Source: Cohnella sp. GbtcB17 (lineage in GTDB: Bacteria; Bacillota; Bacilli; Paenibacillales; Paenibacillaceae). Taken from it: a stretch of 64,000 nt of DNA. This document shows positions 16,580 to 25,841 of this stretch, one piece after another (the stretch's first letter is position 1; every line of letters begins with the position of its first letter). The notes beneath the pieces are model-generated. The model saw nothing but the letters and a program-made list of their open reading frames with translations, was not told where the DNA came from and did no database searches. The translations under genes were made by a program, and so were the position numbers. The stretch is taken from assembly GCF_019091135.1 (NCBI RefSeq), contig NZ_JAGXJW010000024.1:1-64000 (forward strand). The letters are read 5' to 3'.

Positions 16580-17614
16580 ATGGTAACGAAGATGTCGGTG
16601 CCTCCCCTAGCGTTGACGGAGGAGGAGGGACCAGGCACGCAGCTGTGCGCCGTCATGAACAGCGCCGGAGAGATCGGCGTGCGGCGTGCGCTGATTCCGG
16701 AGCCGCTGGATGGCGAGGTGCGCGTCAAAGTCAAATGGGTAGGCATTTGCGGCAGCGATCTGGAAGTGTTCCGAGGCGCCAGAGAACCCGAATTCGTAAG
16801 CTATCCTACGCGTCTCGGCCACGAGGTGGCGGGCATCGTCGACAAGGTCGGCGCCGGCGTCACCGGGATCCGGCCAGGCGATCACGTTGCGCTGCGTTAC
16901 GTATGGGGAGCGTTTGCCGAATACGTTTGCTGCCGGCCTTTTTCAGTCAAGGTGCTGCCGCAGGAATTTCCGCTCGTCGAGGCGTCGCTGATCGAAGTGC
17001 TGCCGGGCATTCTTCATGCGGCCGAGCGGGGCGAGATCGCTCCGCACAAGAACGTCCTGATTACCGGTCAAGGGGTGAGCGGCCTGATTTTGACGCAAGT
17101 TGTAAGCCTTTTCAGCCCGCGGCGGCTGGCCGTAACCGATCTGTACGAGGAGAAGCTGGCGCTGGCCCTCAAGTATGGGGCTACGAACACGTATTTGCTG
17201 CCGGACCCGCACGGCCGCACGGCCGATGCGACGCGCGCCGACTTTCCGGACGGCTTCGACGTCGTAATTCCCTGCCTGCTGGAAGGAGAGGGGATGATCG
17301 ACGCCATCGACGTCGCGGCGCAAAACGGCACGATTGTCATGTACGGCTGCATCGGAACCTGCCGCAGGCCGATCGATTTTTTCAAGGTACACAAGAAACG
17401 CCTCGACATTCTGTCCACGGAACCGAAGCGGGACATCGACAACCGTCGGTACTTCGAGGAGAGCCTCCGTCTTGTGAAGGACGGGTTGGTCAATACGAAG
17501 GAAATGATCACCCACGTCGTGCCGCTCGCGGATATCGCCGAAGCGTTCAGGCTTCGCAACGGGCACGGCGGCAGCGCGATTCACGTCATGATCGATTGCG
17601 AGGTGAAGCGCTGA
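16580..17614 (+). CDS. Zinc-type alcohol/polyol dehydrogenase lacking the structural-zinc loop
   Basis: 344 residues of the medium-chain dehydrogenase family. Catalytic-zinc ligands are visible in GICGSD and GHE. A degenerate nucleotide-binding segment, TGQGVSGLILTQ, lies near the middle. The four-cysteine structural zinc loop normally found near residue 100 is absent (the region reads RYVWGAFAEYVCCRPFS), as in shorter sorbitol-dehydrogenase or threonine-dehydrogenase-like relatives. It probably oxidises a sugar alcohol or sugar with NAD(P). ATG 16580 is chosen for the AAAGGCGG upstream; MSV at 16592 is an alternative. The divergent cupin-AraC regulator suggests induction by the substrate. 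Confidence 0.87.
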   Translation: MVTKMSVPPLALTEEEGPGTQLCAVMNSAGEIGVRRALIPEPLDGEVRVKVKWVGICGSDLEVFRGAREPEFVSYPTRLGHEVAGIVDKVGAGVTGIRPGDHVALRYVWGAFAEYVCCRPFSVKVLPQEFPLVEASLIEVLPGILHAAERGEIAPHKNVLITGQGVSGLILTQVVSLFSPRRLAVTDLYEEKLALALKYGATNTYLLPDPHGRTADATRADFPDGFDVVIPCLLEGEGMIDAIDVAAQNGTIVMYGCIGTCRRPIDFFKVHKKRLDILSTEPKRDIDNRRYFEESLRLVKDGLVNTKEMITHVVPLADIAEAFRLRNGHGGSAIHVMIDCEVKR

Positions 17615-17676
17615 TCTGTGCTATCATGGAGGCAAGCATAGGTTGACGAATCCATACGGTCGCGGGGGAGAATCCG

Positions 17677-18462
17677 ATGTACAGACTGTTTATCGTGGAC
17701 GACAATCCGCTCGAGCGCCGCGGCGTGGCGGGCTTGCTGGAATGGCGAACGTTCGGCTGCGAAGTGGCCGGCTTGTACGCAAGCGGCAGCGAGGCATTGG
17801 AAGCGGCGGGACGCGAACCGCCGGATATCGTGTTGACCGACGTGCAGATGCCCGCGATGGACGGCATCGCGTTCGGCGCAAGACTGCGGGAGGACCACCC
17901 CGGCACGCAGCTCATCTTTTTGAGCGGACACGACAGCTTCTCGTTCATTCGCGGGGCGCTGCAGCTTGAAGCAGCCGATTATGTGCTCAAGCCGGTTCGC
18001 AAGACGGAGCTGCAGGCTGCGCTGGAGAAGGCGGCGGCCAGGCTCTCCCGCGAGCGGGAGGCCGCGGTGGAGCGGGACCGTCTGCTGCGGCAGGCGGGCC
18101 TCGTCCCGTCCGAAGCTTCGGATGGGGAAGCCCATTCGTATCACGACCGAATCGTCATGCGAATCAAGACCATTGTTGCCGAGCGTTATCGGGAGCCGTT
18201 GACAGTCCAGGATATCGCGGACGAGCTCTACCTCAGTCTTAGCCATACGAACAATATTTTCAGGCGAAAGACGGGACAGAAAATATTCGACTATTTGACC
18301 GAATACCGGATGGAGCAGGCCAAAGCGCTGCTGCGCCAGCCGGACAGCAAAATTTATTGCGTGGCCCAGACCGTGGGCTACGCCAATAAATCCCACTTTT
18401 GCCTCGTGTTCAAAAAGCACAGCGGCTCGACCCCTTCAGAATACAAGAGCCGTTACGCGTAA
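17677..18462 (+). CDS. Short YesN-type response regulator (receiver + AraC)
   Basis: 261 residues: a receiver with Asp8/Asp9 and phospho-acceptor Asp55 in IVLTDVQMP, a short coiled linker, and an AraC DNA-binding domain (IADELYLSLSHTNNIFRRK; VAQTVGYANKSHFCLVFKK). Usual YesN proteins are 500-550 residues, so the long middle domain is missing here without a visible frame defect. ATG 17677 has GGGGGAG upstream. The kinase starts 15 bases later. It likely activates the importer genes at 20495-24348, possibly via the AGTACGA repeats at 20375-20402 (inferred). Confidence 0.92.
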   Translation: MYRLFIVDDNPLERRGVAGLLEWRTFGCEVAGLYASGSEALEAAGREPPDIVLTDVQMPAMDGIAFGARLREDHPGTQLIFLSGHDSFSFIRGALQLEAADYVLKPVRKTELQAALEKAAARLSREREAAVERDRLLRQAGLVPSEASDGEAHSYHDRIVMRIKTIVAERYREPLTVQDIADELYLSLSHTNNIFRRKTGQKIFDYLTEYRMEQAKALLRQPDSKIYCVAQTVGYANKSHFCLVFKKHSGSTPSEYKSRYA

Positions 18463-18477
18463 CGAGGAGAGCGAGCC

Positions 18478-20355
18478 ATGGATGCCGTAAAAAGAAGGCT
18501 GAGGGCCGTCTCTGTCTTGTTCGGAGCGCTGCATTACCGGCAAAAGCTGCGCGCGACCATCGCGCTGCTCTGCCTTGTTCCGCTGATCGCGATCTCCGTC
18601 TTTTACCTGATATCCTACGCCGGCGCCAAGCGCGACGCGCTGCTCCGATCGGAGCAAGAGAAGTTCGCGCTGCTGGCCGACGGTCTCGACCGCAAATACG
18701 ATTCGGCGATCCAGAAGTCCGTGTTTATCGCGAACAATCTGCAGATCGTGCAAATGCTGGGCCAAGATTACAGCGACGATCTGCTCGCCTTCATGACGAA
18801 CAATGACGCTGTCCAGCCGGTGCTCGGTGCGCTGGCGGCCGACGAACTGCGGAGCGAGATCGTCATATACGGCTTCAACCCCACCTTGTACCGAACGAAC
18901 GGCATTCGGCCGGCTCGCGACATGGAGGCGGAGCTGCGGGACCGGATCCTGACGCAATCGGACGACTATCCGATTCGGGTCGTTCAAGCGACGGCGGCGG
19001 GACCGAATGCTAAGCCCGTCATCCGCCTGTTCGGCACGATCCGGGACCTCCAGCAGACGCTGGCGATCACCGAGGTGTCCTTTCCGATCGACGATACGAT
19101 CCGCAGCCTGCAAGAGAGCCTTCCCCGGGGCGGCTTCGTCCTCTACAAGCCGAAGTCCGGTCGGCCCATTGATTTGGCCGACCGGGACGTTTCCGTTCGC
19201 GATATCGACGCTGGCATTCGCGCTTCAGACGCAATTGCGCTCCCGACCGCCACCGGCAGCCACTTTTTGCTGCCGCTGCGCGTCGGCACCGCACAGGACG
19301 AGCTCGTCCTCTTTCTTTCCAGGAAGTCCGTGTACGCCCGGATCGGCGAGCTGCTCGCGGTGCCGCTGCTGAGCGTTTGCGGCCTGCTGCTCGCCATGTA
19401 CATGTCGATACGGCTTGCGACCTCGCTGCTTACCGCGCGTCTGGCGCGGTTGATGGACACCGTGCGCAGCGAGTCCGCCAGTTCGCCGCCCTCCGCCGCA
19501 TCGCTCGTTCCGTTAACGGAAGCGGAGAAGCCGGGCGAGGCCGCTGGTGGCGACGAGCTCGGCCAGCTTGAGCGCGCCTTCCGAAGGATGGCGGAGGAGA
19601 TCCGCGACCGCTATCGACATGCCGCCGCTTCGGAGCTTGAACGCCGGCTGCTCGAGACGGAGCTGCTGCAGGTCAACATCAATCCCCATTTGCTATACAA
19701 CTCGCTCTCCGCGATCAGATGGACCTATCCCGACGAACGGCTCGGCCGGCTGATCGAAGATATGGTCGATTATTACCGGCTGTTCCTCAATCGCGGTCAA
19801 CCCGAGACCACGCTGGGCCAGGAGATGGAGATGCTCCTCAAGTACGCGGAAATCCAGCGCTTCTCCTTCGAGTCGGACTTCGTGTGTGCGATCGACCTGG
19901 ACGAAGCGGTGCGCGAGACGCAGATTCTGCGCAACCTGCTGCAGCCGCTCGTCGAGAACGCGCTCATCCACGGCTTGTTCAGGCTGCCGTCAGGCGGGCG
20001 TCTGATGATTGCCGCGCGTCCCGAAGGCGATGCGATCGTCATCGAGATCGCGGACAACGGTCCCGGGATCGAACCCGCTCTTGCCGCTCGCCTGTCGGCC
20101 AACGCTGCGCAAGGCGACGCTTGCGTGCCGGAAGACGGCGCGTCCGGCAGCGGGTATGCGATCGCCAATATTCGGCGGCGTATCCGGCTCTATTACGGCG
20201 AGGACGCCAGTCTGCGCATCGCCGGCAGTCCCGGCTGCGGCACGACGGCGATCCTGCGGCTGCCGCTCTCGCTGTCGCGCCGAGAGGCAGGGGCGCGGGC
20301 GGAACCGCAGCCGTTAGCGGATGCCCTGGAGGGACGGACGCGGAAGTATGGATAA
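18478..20355 (+). CDS. YesM-type sensor histidine kinase
   Basis: 625 residues. Helices near 28-46 and 291-308 bound an extracellular sensor domain. A HAMP-like segment follows, then His404 in INPHLLYNSLSAIRW and the ATPase motifs LQPLVENALIHG, IADNGPGI and GYAIANIRRRI. It forms a two-gene unit with the preceding short response regulator (15-base gap, GAGGAGAG before ATG). The stretch just before the kinase core (about 340-360) is Ser/Pro-rich and differs from typical YesM. Expected to sense oligosaccharide availability. Confidence 0.92.
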   Translation: MDAVKRRLRAVSVLFGALHYRQKLRATIALLCLVPLIAISVFYLISYAGAKRDALLRSEQEKFALLADGLDRKYDSAIQKSVFIANNLQIVQMLGQDYSDDLLAFMTNNDAVQPVLGALAADELRSEIVIYGFNPTLYRTNGIRPARDMEAELRDRILTQSDDYPIRVVQATAAGPNAKPVIRLFGTIRDLQQTLAITEVSFPIDDTIRSLQESLPRGGFVLYKPKSGRPIDLADRDVSVRDIDAGIRASDAIALPTATGSHFLLPLRVGTAQDELVLFLSRKSVYARIGELLAVPLLSVCGLLLAMYMSIRLATSLLTARLARLMDTVRSESASSPPSAASLVPLTEAEKPGEAAGGDELGQLERAFRRMAEEIRDRYRHAAASELERRLLETELLQVNINPHLLYNSLSAIRWTYPDERLGRLIEDMVDYYRLFLNRGQPETTLGQEMEMLLKYAEIQRFSFESDFVCAIDLDEAVRETQILRNLLQPLVENALIHGLFRLPSGGRLMIAARPEGDAIVIEIADNGPGIEPALAARLSANAAQGDACVPEDGASGSGYAIANIRRRIRLYYGEDASLRIAGSPGCGTTAILRLPLSLSRREAGARAEPQPLADALEGRTRKYG

Positions 20356-20374
20356 CCGCCGCAGCGTTTTCGAA

Positions 20375-20402
20375 AGTACGACATTCCGTTCCTTGAGTAC
20401 GA
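20375..20402 (+). promoter_or_regulatory. Direct repeat AGTACGA at 21-bp spacing
   Basis: AGTACGA occurs at 20375-20381 and 20396-20402, 21 bases apart, upstream of importer operon 2. Two-turn spacing of direct repeats is typical of AraC-type sites. Candidate site for the regulator at 17677. Confidence 0.4.
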
Positions 20403-20418
20403 TTCTCGCGTCTTGATG

Positions 20419-20434
20419 ATGTAAGCGCATTCAA
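20419..20434 (+). promoter_or_regulatory. Candidate cre site (CcpA catabolite repression)
   Basis: ATGTAAGCGCATTCAA matches the published consensus WTGNAANCGNWNNCWW at every position. It lies 60 bases before the permease start, where CcpA could block transcription when preferred sugars are present. Confidence 0.55.
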
Positions 20435-20494
20435 TGAAAATAAAAGCAGGAGGAGCACGCCCCCGCCTCAAGACGATAAAAGGAGCCTTCTGCC

Positions 20495-21454
20495 ATGAAA
20501 GAACTGGCCAAACCGCTTGTCCGCGCTTCGCCTCCAAAGCCTCCAGGCCCGGAATCGAAATGGCGGCAAATACGCAAAGACAAACTGCTGTATCTGCTGC
20601 TGACTCCCGCCGTAGCGCTCGTGTTCATCTTTTCCTACCTGCCGATGCCGGGCATCCTCGTCGCCTTCAAGGACTACGACGTGTTTAAAGGCTTCTGGGG
20701 CAGCGACTGGGTAGGGCTCCGGCATATCCGCGAGGTGTTTGAGCTGCCGATGATGACGGAGGCGATCGGGCAGACGCTGCTGCTCAGCACGCTGACCTTG
20801 CTCGTGTGCTTTCCCGCTCCGATTCTGCTGGCCCTGCTGCTCAACGAGCTGCGAATGCAGCTGTTCAAGCGTTTTGCGCAGACGCTGCTGTATCTTCCGC
20901 ACTTTCTGTCCTGGATCTCCGTCATCGGCATCGCTTACGCCTTTTACTCGCTGTACGGTCCGCTCAACGATATCCGGCTCTGGCTGCTCGGACCGGATAC
21001 GGAGCGAACGATGTTTCTCGCGGACAAAAGCTTCTTCATCCCCAACGTGCTGCTGCTGTCCCTGTGGAAGGAGACGGGCTGGAGTACGATCATCTTTCTG
21101 GCGGCGATCGCTTCGGTCGACCCGCAGCTGTACGAGGCCGCCTATATGGACGGCGCCGGCAAGTTCAAGCAGGCGCTGCACGTGACGCTGCCGACGATTT
21201 TGCCGACCGTCATGATCATGCTGATCTTCCAGCTGGGGCACCTGTTCCAGAGCAACTTCGAGCTAATATACGGCCTCCAGAATCCGTACGTGGATACGGA
21301 AGTGATCTCCACGATCATCTTCAAGCAGGGCATCCAGCAAGGCGCTTACGCTTTGTCGACGGCGCTCGGATTCATCCAGGGTCTGATCGCGCTGCTGCTG
21401 ACGGTCGGCGCGAATGCCGTATCCAAGAAGCTGACGAGCAGCGGGATCTGGTGA
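20495..21454 (+). CDS. Oligosaccharide ABC permease, LplB type
   Basis: 319 residues with six predicted helices. The N-terminal RKDKLLYLLLTPAVALVFIF segment and the EAA loop YEAAYMDGAGKFKQA are typical of the LplB/YtcP-linked family, which imports complex oligosaccharides. AAAGGAG precedes ATG 20495. It forms an operon with the LplC-type permease (22-base gap) and the LplA-type lipoprotein. A cre-like site and a direct repeat lie in the 139-base leader. No ATPase subunit is encoded nearby. Confidence 0.92.
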   Translation: MKELAKPLVRASPPKPPGPESKWRQIRKDKLLYLLLTPAVALVFIFSYLPMPGILVAFKDYDVFKGFWGSDWVGLRHIREVFELPMMTEAIGQTLLLSTLTLLVCFPAPILLALLLNELRMQLFKRFAQTLLYLPHFLSWISVIGIAYAFYSLYGPLNDIRLWLLGPDTERTMFLADKSFFIPNVLLLSLWKETGWSTIIFLAAIASVDPQLYEAAYMDGAGKFKQALHVTLPTILPTVMIMLIFQLGHLFQSNFELIYGLQNPYVDTEVISTIIFKQGIQQGAYALSTALGFIQGLIALLLTVGANAVSKKLTSSGIW

Positions 21455-21475
21455 CGGCCGGAAAGGAACGCCGAC

Positions 21476-22375
21476 ATGAGAAGCAAAACCAATGGCTATC
21501 GATTGTTCAATATATGCAATATCGCATTCATCGCCTTGCTGTCGCTTTTATCTCTGTATCCGTATCTGAATACGGTGGCGGTTGCTTTTAACGACGGCCG
21601 GGACAGCATGCTGGGCGGCATTACCTTCTACCCGCGGGTGCCGACGCTGGAAAACTTCTCGACGCTGCTGCGCGACGACTCCATCGTGCGCGCGCTGTTC
21701 GTATCGATCGCAAAGGTCGTCTCGGGCACGCTGATCGGGCTCATCGTCCAATTCTCCGCCGGATACGCGCTGACCAAAAAGAGGCTGATCGGCCGCAACG
21801 CACTGCTGCTTTATTTAATCGTGCCGATGTTTTTCAGCGGCGGACTGATTCCGATGTACCTGACGTATTCGGAGCTCGGGCTGCTCAACAACTTCCTTGT
21901 CTACGTGCTTCCGGGAGCGTTCGCCTTCTTTAACGTCATCATCATCCGAACGTATCTGTACACCATTCCGGACAGCCTTGAGGAATCCGCGAAGATCGAC
22001 GGCGCGAACGAACTGACCATTTTATGGCGGGTCATCCTCCCGCTGTCGCGGCCGATCCTCGCCACGATCGCGCTCTGGACGGCGGTCATGCATTGGAACG
22101 ACTGGACGACGACGCTGAACTTCGTGACCAAGACGTCGCTCCATACGCTGCAGTTCAAGCTGATGCTCATGATCAAAGAGAGCGACATGATCGCGAGCCT
22201 CGTGCAGGAGGCGGCGCAGCGGGGCGAAGCGGACCCGGGCCGGGTCATCCGCGTAACGCCGGAAGGCATCCGCGCGGCGCAGGTCGTCGTAACGACGATC
22301 CCGATCATCCTCGTGTATCCGTTTCTGCAAAAGCATTTTATCAAAGGCGTGCTGATCGGCTCGGTCAAGGAATGA
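21476..22375 (+). CDS. Oligosaccharide ABC permease, LplC/YtcP type
   Basis: 299 residues with six predicted helices and the EAA loop EESAKIDGANELTIL. A long cytoplasmic insertion near residues 230-265 (SDMIASLVQEAAQRGEADPG) precedes the last helix, a feature of this subfamily. AAAGGAAC lies upstream of ATG 21476. It forms the transmembrane pore together with the preceding LplB-type protein. The binding lipoprotein starts 26 bases after its stop. Confidence 0.92.
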   Translation: MRSKTNGYRLFNICNIAFIALLSLLSLYPYLNTVAVAFNDGRDSMLGGITFYPRVPTLENFSTLLRDDSIVRALFVSIAKVVSGTLIGLIVQFSAGYALTKKRLIGRNALLLYLIVPMFFSGGLIPMYLTYSELGLLNNFLVYVLPGAFAFFNVIIIRTYLYTIPDSLEESAKIDGANELTILWRVILPLSRPILATIALWTAVMHWNDWTTTLNFVTKTSLHTLQFKLMLMIKESDMIASLVQEAAQRGEADPGRVIRVTPEGIRAAQVVVTTIPIILVYPFLQKHFIKGVLIGSVKE

Positions 22376-22401
22376 ATCAACAAATCAAGGAGGGTTCAAC
22401 G

Positions 22402-24348
22402 ATGGGGGAAGGGCGCAAAAAAATAATGCTCGCATTCATGGCGGCGGCGCTCGGATTGTCGGTGCTTGGCGGTTGTACGAAGGGGAACGGAGAGGGCGAG
22501 GCATCGTCCTCCGCACCGTCATCGTCTTCGCCGACGGCCGCGCAGCAGACGGACGGCGGCGGAGAGACGGCGAATCTGATCCCGACGAATCTCGCCGACA
22601 GCTCGGATCTGCCGGACTGGGCGGGCAAGCAGCTGAAGCTGAAGGTCTGGTTCGATCAGGGCACGGGCGGCATCTTCGCCGGAGCGCGCAAGTACAAGGA
22701 CGATCTGGTTACGAATGAGATCGCCCGCGTGACCGGCGTCCGGCTGGATCTGGACAATTCGTTCGACAACGGCGGCAACATGACGGGTGCGGTCAAGATG
22801 GGGATGCTGGCGGCGACCAACGATTGGCCGGATATTATCGTGAACGGCGACGAGCTCCAGTCTCTTGTCGACAACGACAAGCTCTACGATCTGACGGAGC
22901 TGCTGCCCAAGTACGCGCCGAATCTGATGAAAAAGGTGCCGCAGTCGCTGGACACGGTCTGGAACAAGCCTTACATCAGCAAGAACGGCAAGGTGTACGC
23001 GGTTCCGGCCAACATTTACGAGAACGCGCTGCCCCTGCTCAAGCCGGACCTCGACGCGAGTCGATTCCCGACGGCCCACTACATGGGCTACCTGTACGTC
23101 CGCGACGACATTTTGAAAAAGCTCTATCCGCAGGCGAAGACTGTGCCTGAGATCGAAGATTTGTACATGAAAAACGGCAAGTTCACGCGCGACGAGCTTC
23201 TGGACGTTCCGATCAAGACGCAGGAGGACTTCTTCAAGTTCCTCTACGATATCCAGAAGCTCGGCATCAAGGAAGGCAATCAGGAGGTCTCGCCCTTCTT
23301 CACTTATTCCGGCCAGGACAATTGGAATCTGATGACGGTGCTCTACAGTGCCCTGCTCGGCGGCAGCAGCGCGAGCGGCGACAACTCCTACTTCACTTAC
23401 TGGGACAAAACGACCAAACGGATCGAATGGGGCTTCAAGCAGCCGGCCTTCAAGGAATTGACCAAAAAAATGAACGGGCTGCTGCGCGACGGCGTAGCCT
23501 CCAAGGAAGCGATGGTCGATCCGTACAACGTGTTCCAGCAGAAGCTGAACAACGGCCAGTACGCGGTATCCTACGGCTATCTCGTTCCTGACAACAACGC
23601 GCTGGCGCAGGCAGGCAAGCCTTATCGCTACCGCAAGGTGTTCCTGGACATTCCCTACAAAAACGACCAATACGTGTTCCCGACTTCGTTCCCCGACACG
23701 GGCTCGCGGATCGGCATCTTCAAAAATTCGGTCAAGGAAGAGGACCTGCCGCAGGTGCTCCGCTGGCTCGACTTCCTCGTCTCCGACGCCGGCGAGAAGC
23801 TGTGGTACTGGGGGCCGAAGAGCGCGGGACTGTTCGAGGAAAAGGACGGCAAGCGCGTATACAAGGACAAGGCGCTCGAGGATCAGATGGTGTACAGCAA
23901 GCCGGGCACAAAGGCGCAGGAATACGGTCTGAAGCTGTGGGACGGCTCCAACGACGATCGCTCCAAGAGCGACTTCATCAGCTTCACTGGCAAAGGGATC
24001 TATTACCCGCCCAATTGGTACGACAAGCAGCGGAGCAAAGAAGAGGCGCTGACTTACTTCGAGATGAGCCGTGTGGAGCGCGCGCCGACGACCGATACGC
24101 TCTCGCCCAAGATCTACACCTATCTGACGGCGGTGCCGGAAGCCGACAAGGCGTGGAAGGCGAGAAAAGCGCTGGAGGGTTCGCTCACGAAAGTGCTCGT
24201 CGCCAGAAACGACGCCGAGTTCGACAAGTTGTTCGCCGATTTTCTCGCGACAGCGGAAAAGAACGGCTATACCGACGCGCTGAAGGATAAGATCGAAGCG
24301 GCATTTCGCGAGACGAACAAGGCGTACATGCCAAACCTGGAAAAGTAA
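22402..24348 (+). CDS. LplA-type oligosaccharide-binding lipoprotein of importer 2
   Basis: 648 residues, larger than standard sugar-binding proteins but normal for LplA. The lipobox LGGC gives Cys25, followed by a Ser/Pro/Thr-rich linker to about residue 60. The large ligand-binding fold follows, containing aromatic residues suited to stacking on sugars (YWDKTTKRIEWGFK). ATG 22402 is chosen over an upstream in-frame extension because AAGGAGGG sits seven bases before it. It is exported and anchored to the outer face of the membrane to deliver substrate to the two permeases. A terminator-like hairpin follows. Confidence 0.93.
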   Translation: MGEGRKKIMLAFMAAALGLSVLGGCTKGNGEGEASSSAPSSSSPTAAQQTDGGGETANLIPTNLADSSDLPDWAGKQLKLKVWFDQGTGGIFAGARKYKDDLVTNEIARVTGVRLDLDNSFDNGGNMTGAVKMGMLAATNDWPDIIVNGDELQSLVDNDKLYDLTELLPKYAPNLMKKVPQSLDTVWNKPYISKNGKVYAVPANIYENALPLLKPDLDASRFPTAHYMGYLYVRDDILKKLYPQAKTVPEIEDLYMKNGKFTRDELLDVPIKTQEDFFKFLYDIQKLGIKEGNQEVSPFFTYSGQDNWNLMTVLYSALLGGSSASGDNSYFTYWDKTTKRIEWGFKQPAFKELTKKMNGLLRDGVASKEAMVDPYNVFQQKLNNGQYAVSYGYLVPDNNALAQAGKPYRYRKVFLDIPYKNDQYVFPTSFPDTGSRIGIFKNSVKEEDLPQVLRWLDFLVSDAGEKLWYWGPKSAGLFEEKDGKRVYKDKALEDQMVYSKPGTKAQEYGLKLWDGSNDDRSKSDFISFTGKGIYYPPNWYDKQRSKEEALTYFEMSRVERAPTTDTLSPKIYTYLTAVPEADKAWKARKALEGSLTKVLVARNDAEFDKLFADFLATAEKNGYTDALKDKIEAAFRETNKAYMPNLEK

Positions 24349-24374
24349 AGCGCAAAGGCGTCGCAGCGACCGAT

Positions 24375-24415
24375 CGGGCGAGCGGGACCCTTAAAGGCCG
24401 TCTCGCCCGGCATTT
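24375..24415 (+). terminator. Hairpin between importer operon 2 and the secreted protein gene
   Basis: CGGGCGAG pairs with CTCGCCCG around an inner partly paired segment and is followed by CATTTT. It probably gives partial termination, letting some transcripts continue into the secreted enzyme genes. Confidence 0.6.
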
Positions 24416-24429
24416 TAAAAGGAGAAAGG

Positions 24430-25800
24430 ATGTGGATGACGTTGAAGAAACGGTTGATGCAAAGGTCCGCGCTCCGCATGTGTCTGGCTTTTCTGCTCGT
24501 CAGTTCGATCGGGTGGGCGGCTGCGCCGGGCGGACTGCCCCGGGCCAGCGCGGCCTTCACGCCAAGCACGTGGACGGTGGATACCTATGGCGGCGCGACA
24601 GGCAGCATCGCAGCGAGCGGGAGCAAGTACAATCTGCAGTCGACCGGCGCCAATGTCTGGGGCAACGCCGACTCGTTCACCTTCGTGTCGCAGGAGGAGG
24701 AATCGCTGTACGACGAATGCAGCAGCGTAACGATCACGGGCACGATCTATTCGATCTCGGGCTATGAAAACGTGAATGCGGCTGCGGGCCTGATGTTCCG
24801 CGACAGCGAGGAGGCGGGCGCCAAAAACGTCATGCTCCGGGTGCTGCCCAGCGGCGGAATCCGGTATACGTACCGGACCGCGGACGGCGGGACGACAGCC
24901 AATGCGAGCGGGCCTACGCTGACGTTTCCGATCGAGCTCAAGCTGGTGCGGCAGGGCAATATTTTCACCGCCTACTACAAGCAAAGCGGCGTCTGGAAGC
25001 TGCACAAGTATGTCGAGGTCGATATGGGGACGAACGTCCGTGCGGGGATCGGGGCATTCTCGGTGACCTCGAATCCGATCACGGCGGAGTTCGGCGACCT
25101 GGATATCGTCAATACGAGCAACTATTCGCCGCCGGTGGACGGTTACGTGGATCCCGAACCGACGTCCCCCAACCTGCTGCTGCGCGACCGGTTCGAGGAC
25201 GGCTCCGCGACCAATACGCCCGAGGCCGTAAACAATCCGGTCTGGCGCGGCGTCCGCTATGCGTGCATCGTGGAAGACGGCGCCGGCAACCGCGCCTGGG
25301 TGAGAGACGGCAGCAACGGCTACGTGTACGCGGGCAGCAATGCCTGGACGGATTACGAAGCGAGCCTGGACGTGAAGTTCGACGCGGCCAGCAGCGGGCT
25401 GAACATCGCGCAGCTGCTCGTCCGGAGCAGACAGACCGCGATTTACGGCAACTTCTGTTATGCGGCGGGCATCTCGGGCGGCAACAAGCTCGTGCTGGAG
25501 AAGCTGACCGCGGGCGAATCCACGACGCTGGGCTCGGTGGGCATCGCCAGCGTCCTGGACGGACAATGGCGGACGATCAAGATCCGGGCGTTGGACAATA
25601 CGCTCAACGTCTACCTGGACGGCGTGCTGAAGCTGAGCTATACCGACGAACTGCTCCCGAACCTTAGAGGCGGGGTCGGCATTCGCACCGAGGAGAGTCT
25701 CGTGCAGCTCGACAACGTCATCGTGACCAAGGTCGACGATCCGCTCGGCGGCGACTACGACAATTGGGTCGGCGGGCGCTTCGACCGCCCTGCGCCGTGA
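24430..25800 (+). CDS. Secreted protein with two concanavalin-like beta-sandwich domains
   Basis: 456 residues. A signal peptide ends near ASA (residue 41). Two jelly-roll domains of about 180 residues follow (about 45-235 and 255-445), both with LamG/DUF1080-like patterns (WTVDTYGG; LLRDRFEDG) and repeated YLDG-type strands. No catalytic residues can be named. The fold family includes binding modules and the 3-keto-disaccharide hydrolases, so either a binding accessory or an enzyme is possible. ATG 24430 has AAGGAG close upstream; ATG 24436 is an alternative. It sits between the importer-2 lipoprotein and the beta-helix enzyme. Confidence 0.7.
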   Translation: MWMTLKKRLMQRSALRMCLAFLLVSSIGWAAAPGGLPRASAAFTPSTWTVDTYGGATGSIAASGSKYNLQSTGANVWGNADSFTFVSQEEESLYDECSSVTITGTIYSISGYENVNAAAGLMFRDSEEAGAKNVMLRVLPSGGIRYTYRTADGGTTANASGPTLTFPIELKLVRQGNIFTAYYKQSGVWKLHKYVEVDMGTNVRAGIGAFSVTSNPITAEFGDLDIVNTSNYSPPVDGYVDPEPTSPNLLLRDRFEDGSATNTPEAVNNPVWRGVRYACIVEDGAGNRAWVRDGSNGYVYAGSNAWTDYEASLDVKFDAASSGLNIAQLLVRSRQTAIYGNFCYAAGISGGNKLVLEKLTAGESTTLGSVGIASVLDGQWRTIKIRALDNTLNVYLDGVLKLSYTDELLPNLRGGVGIRTEESLVQLDNVIVTKVDDPLGGDYDNWVGGRFDRPAP

Positions 25801-25841
25801 CTCGGTATGCACGAAATCATTTTGAATCGGGAGGCTTGGCT

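Noticed and set aside
22024-22401. Upstream extension of the LplA-type lipoprotein
   Set aside because: The lipoprotein signal must be N-terminal; ATG 22402 has a strong ribosome site and gives a proper lipobox.
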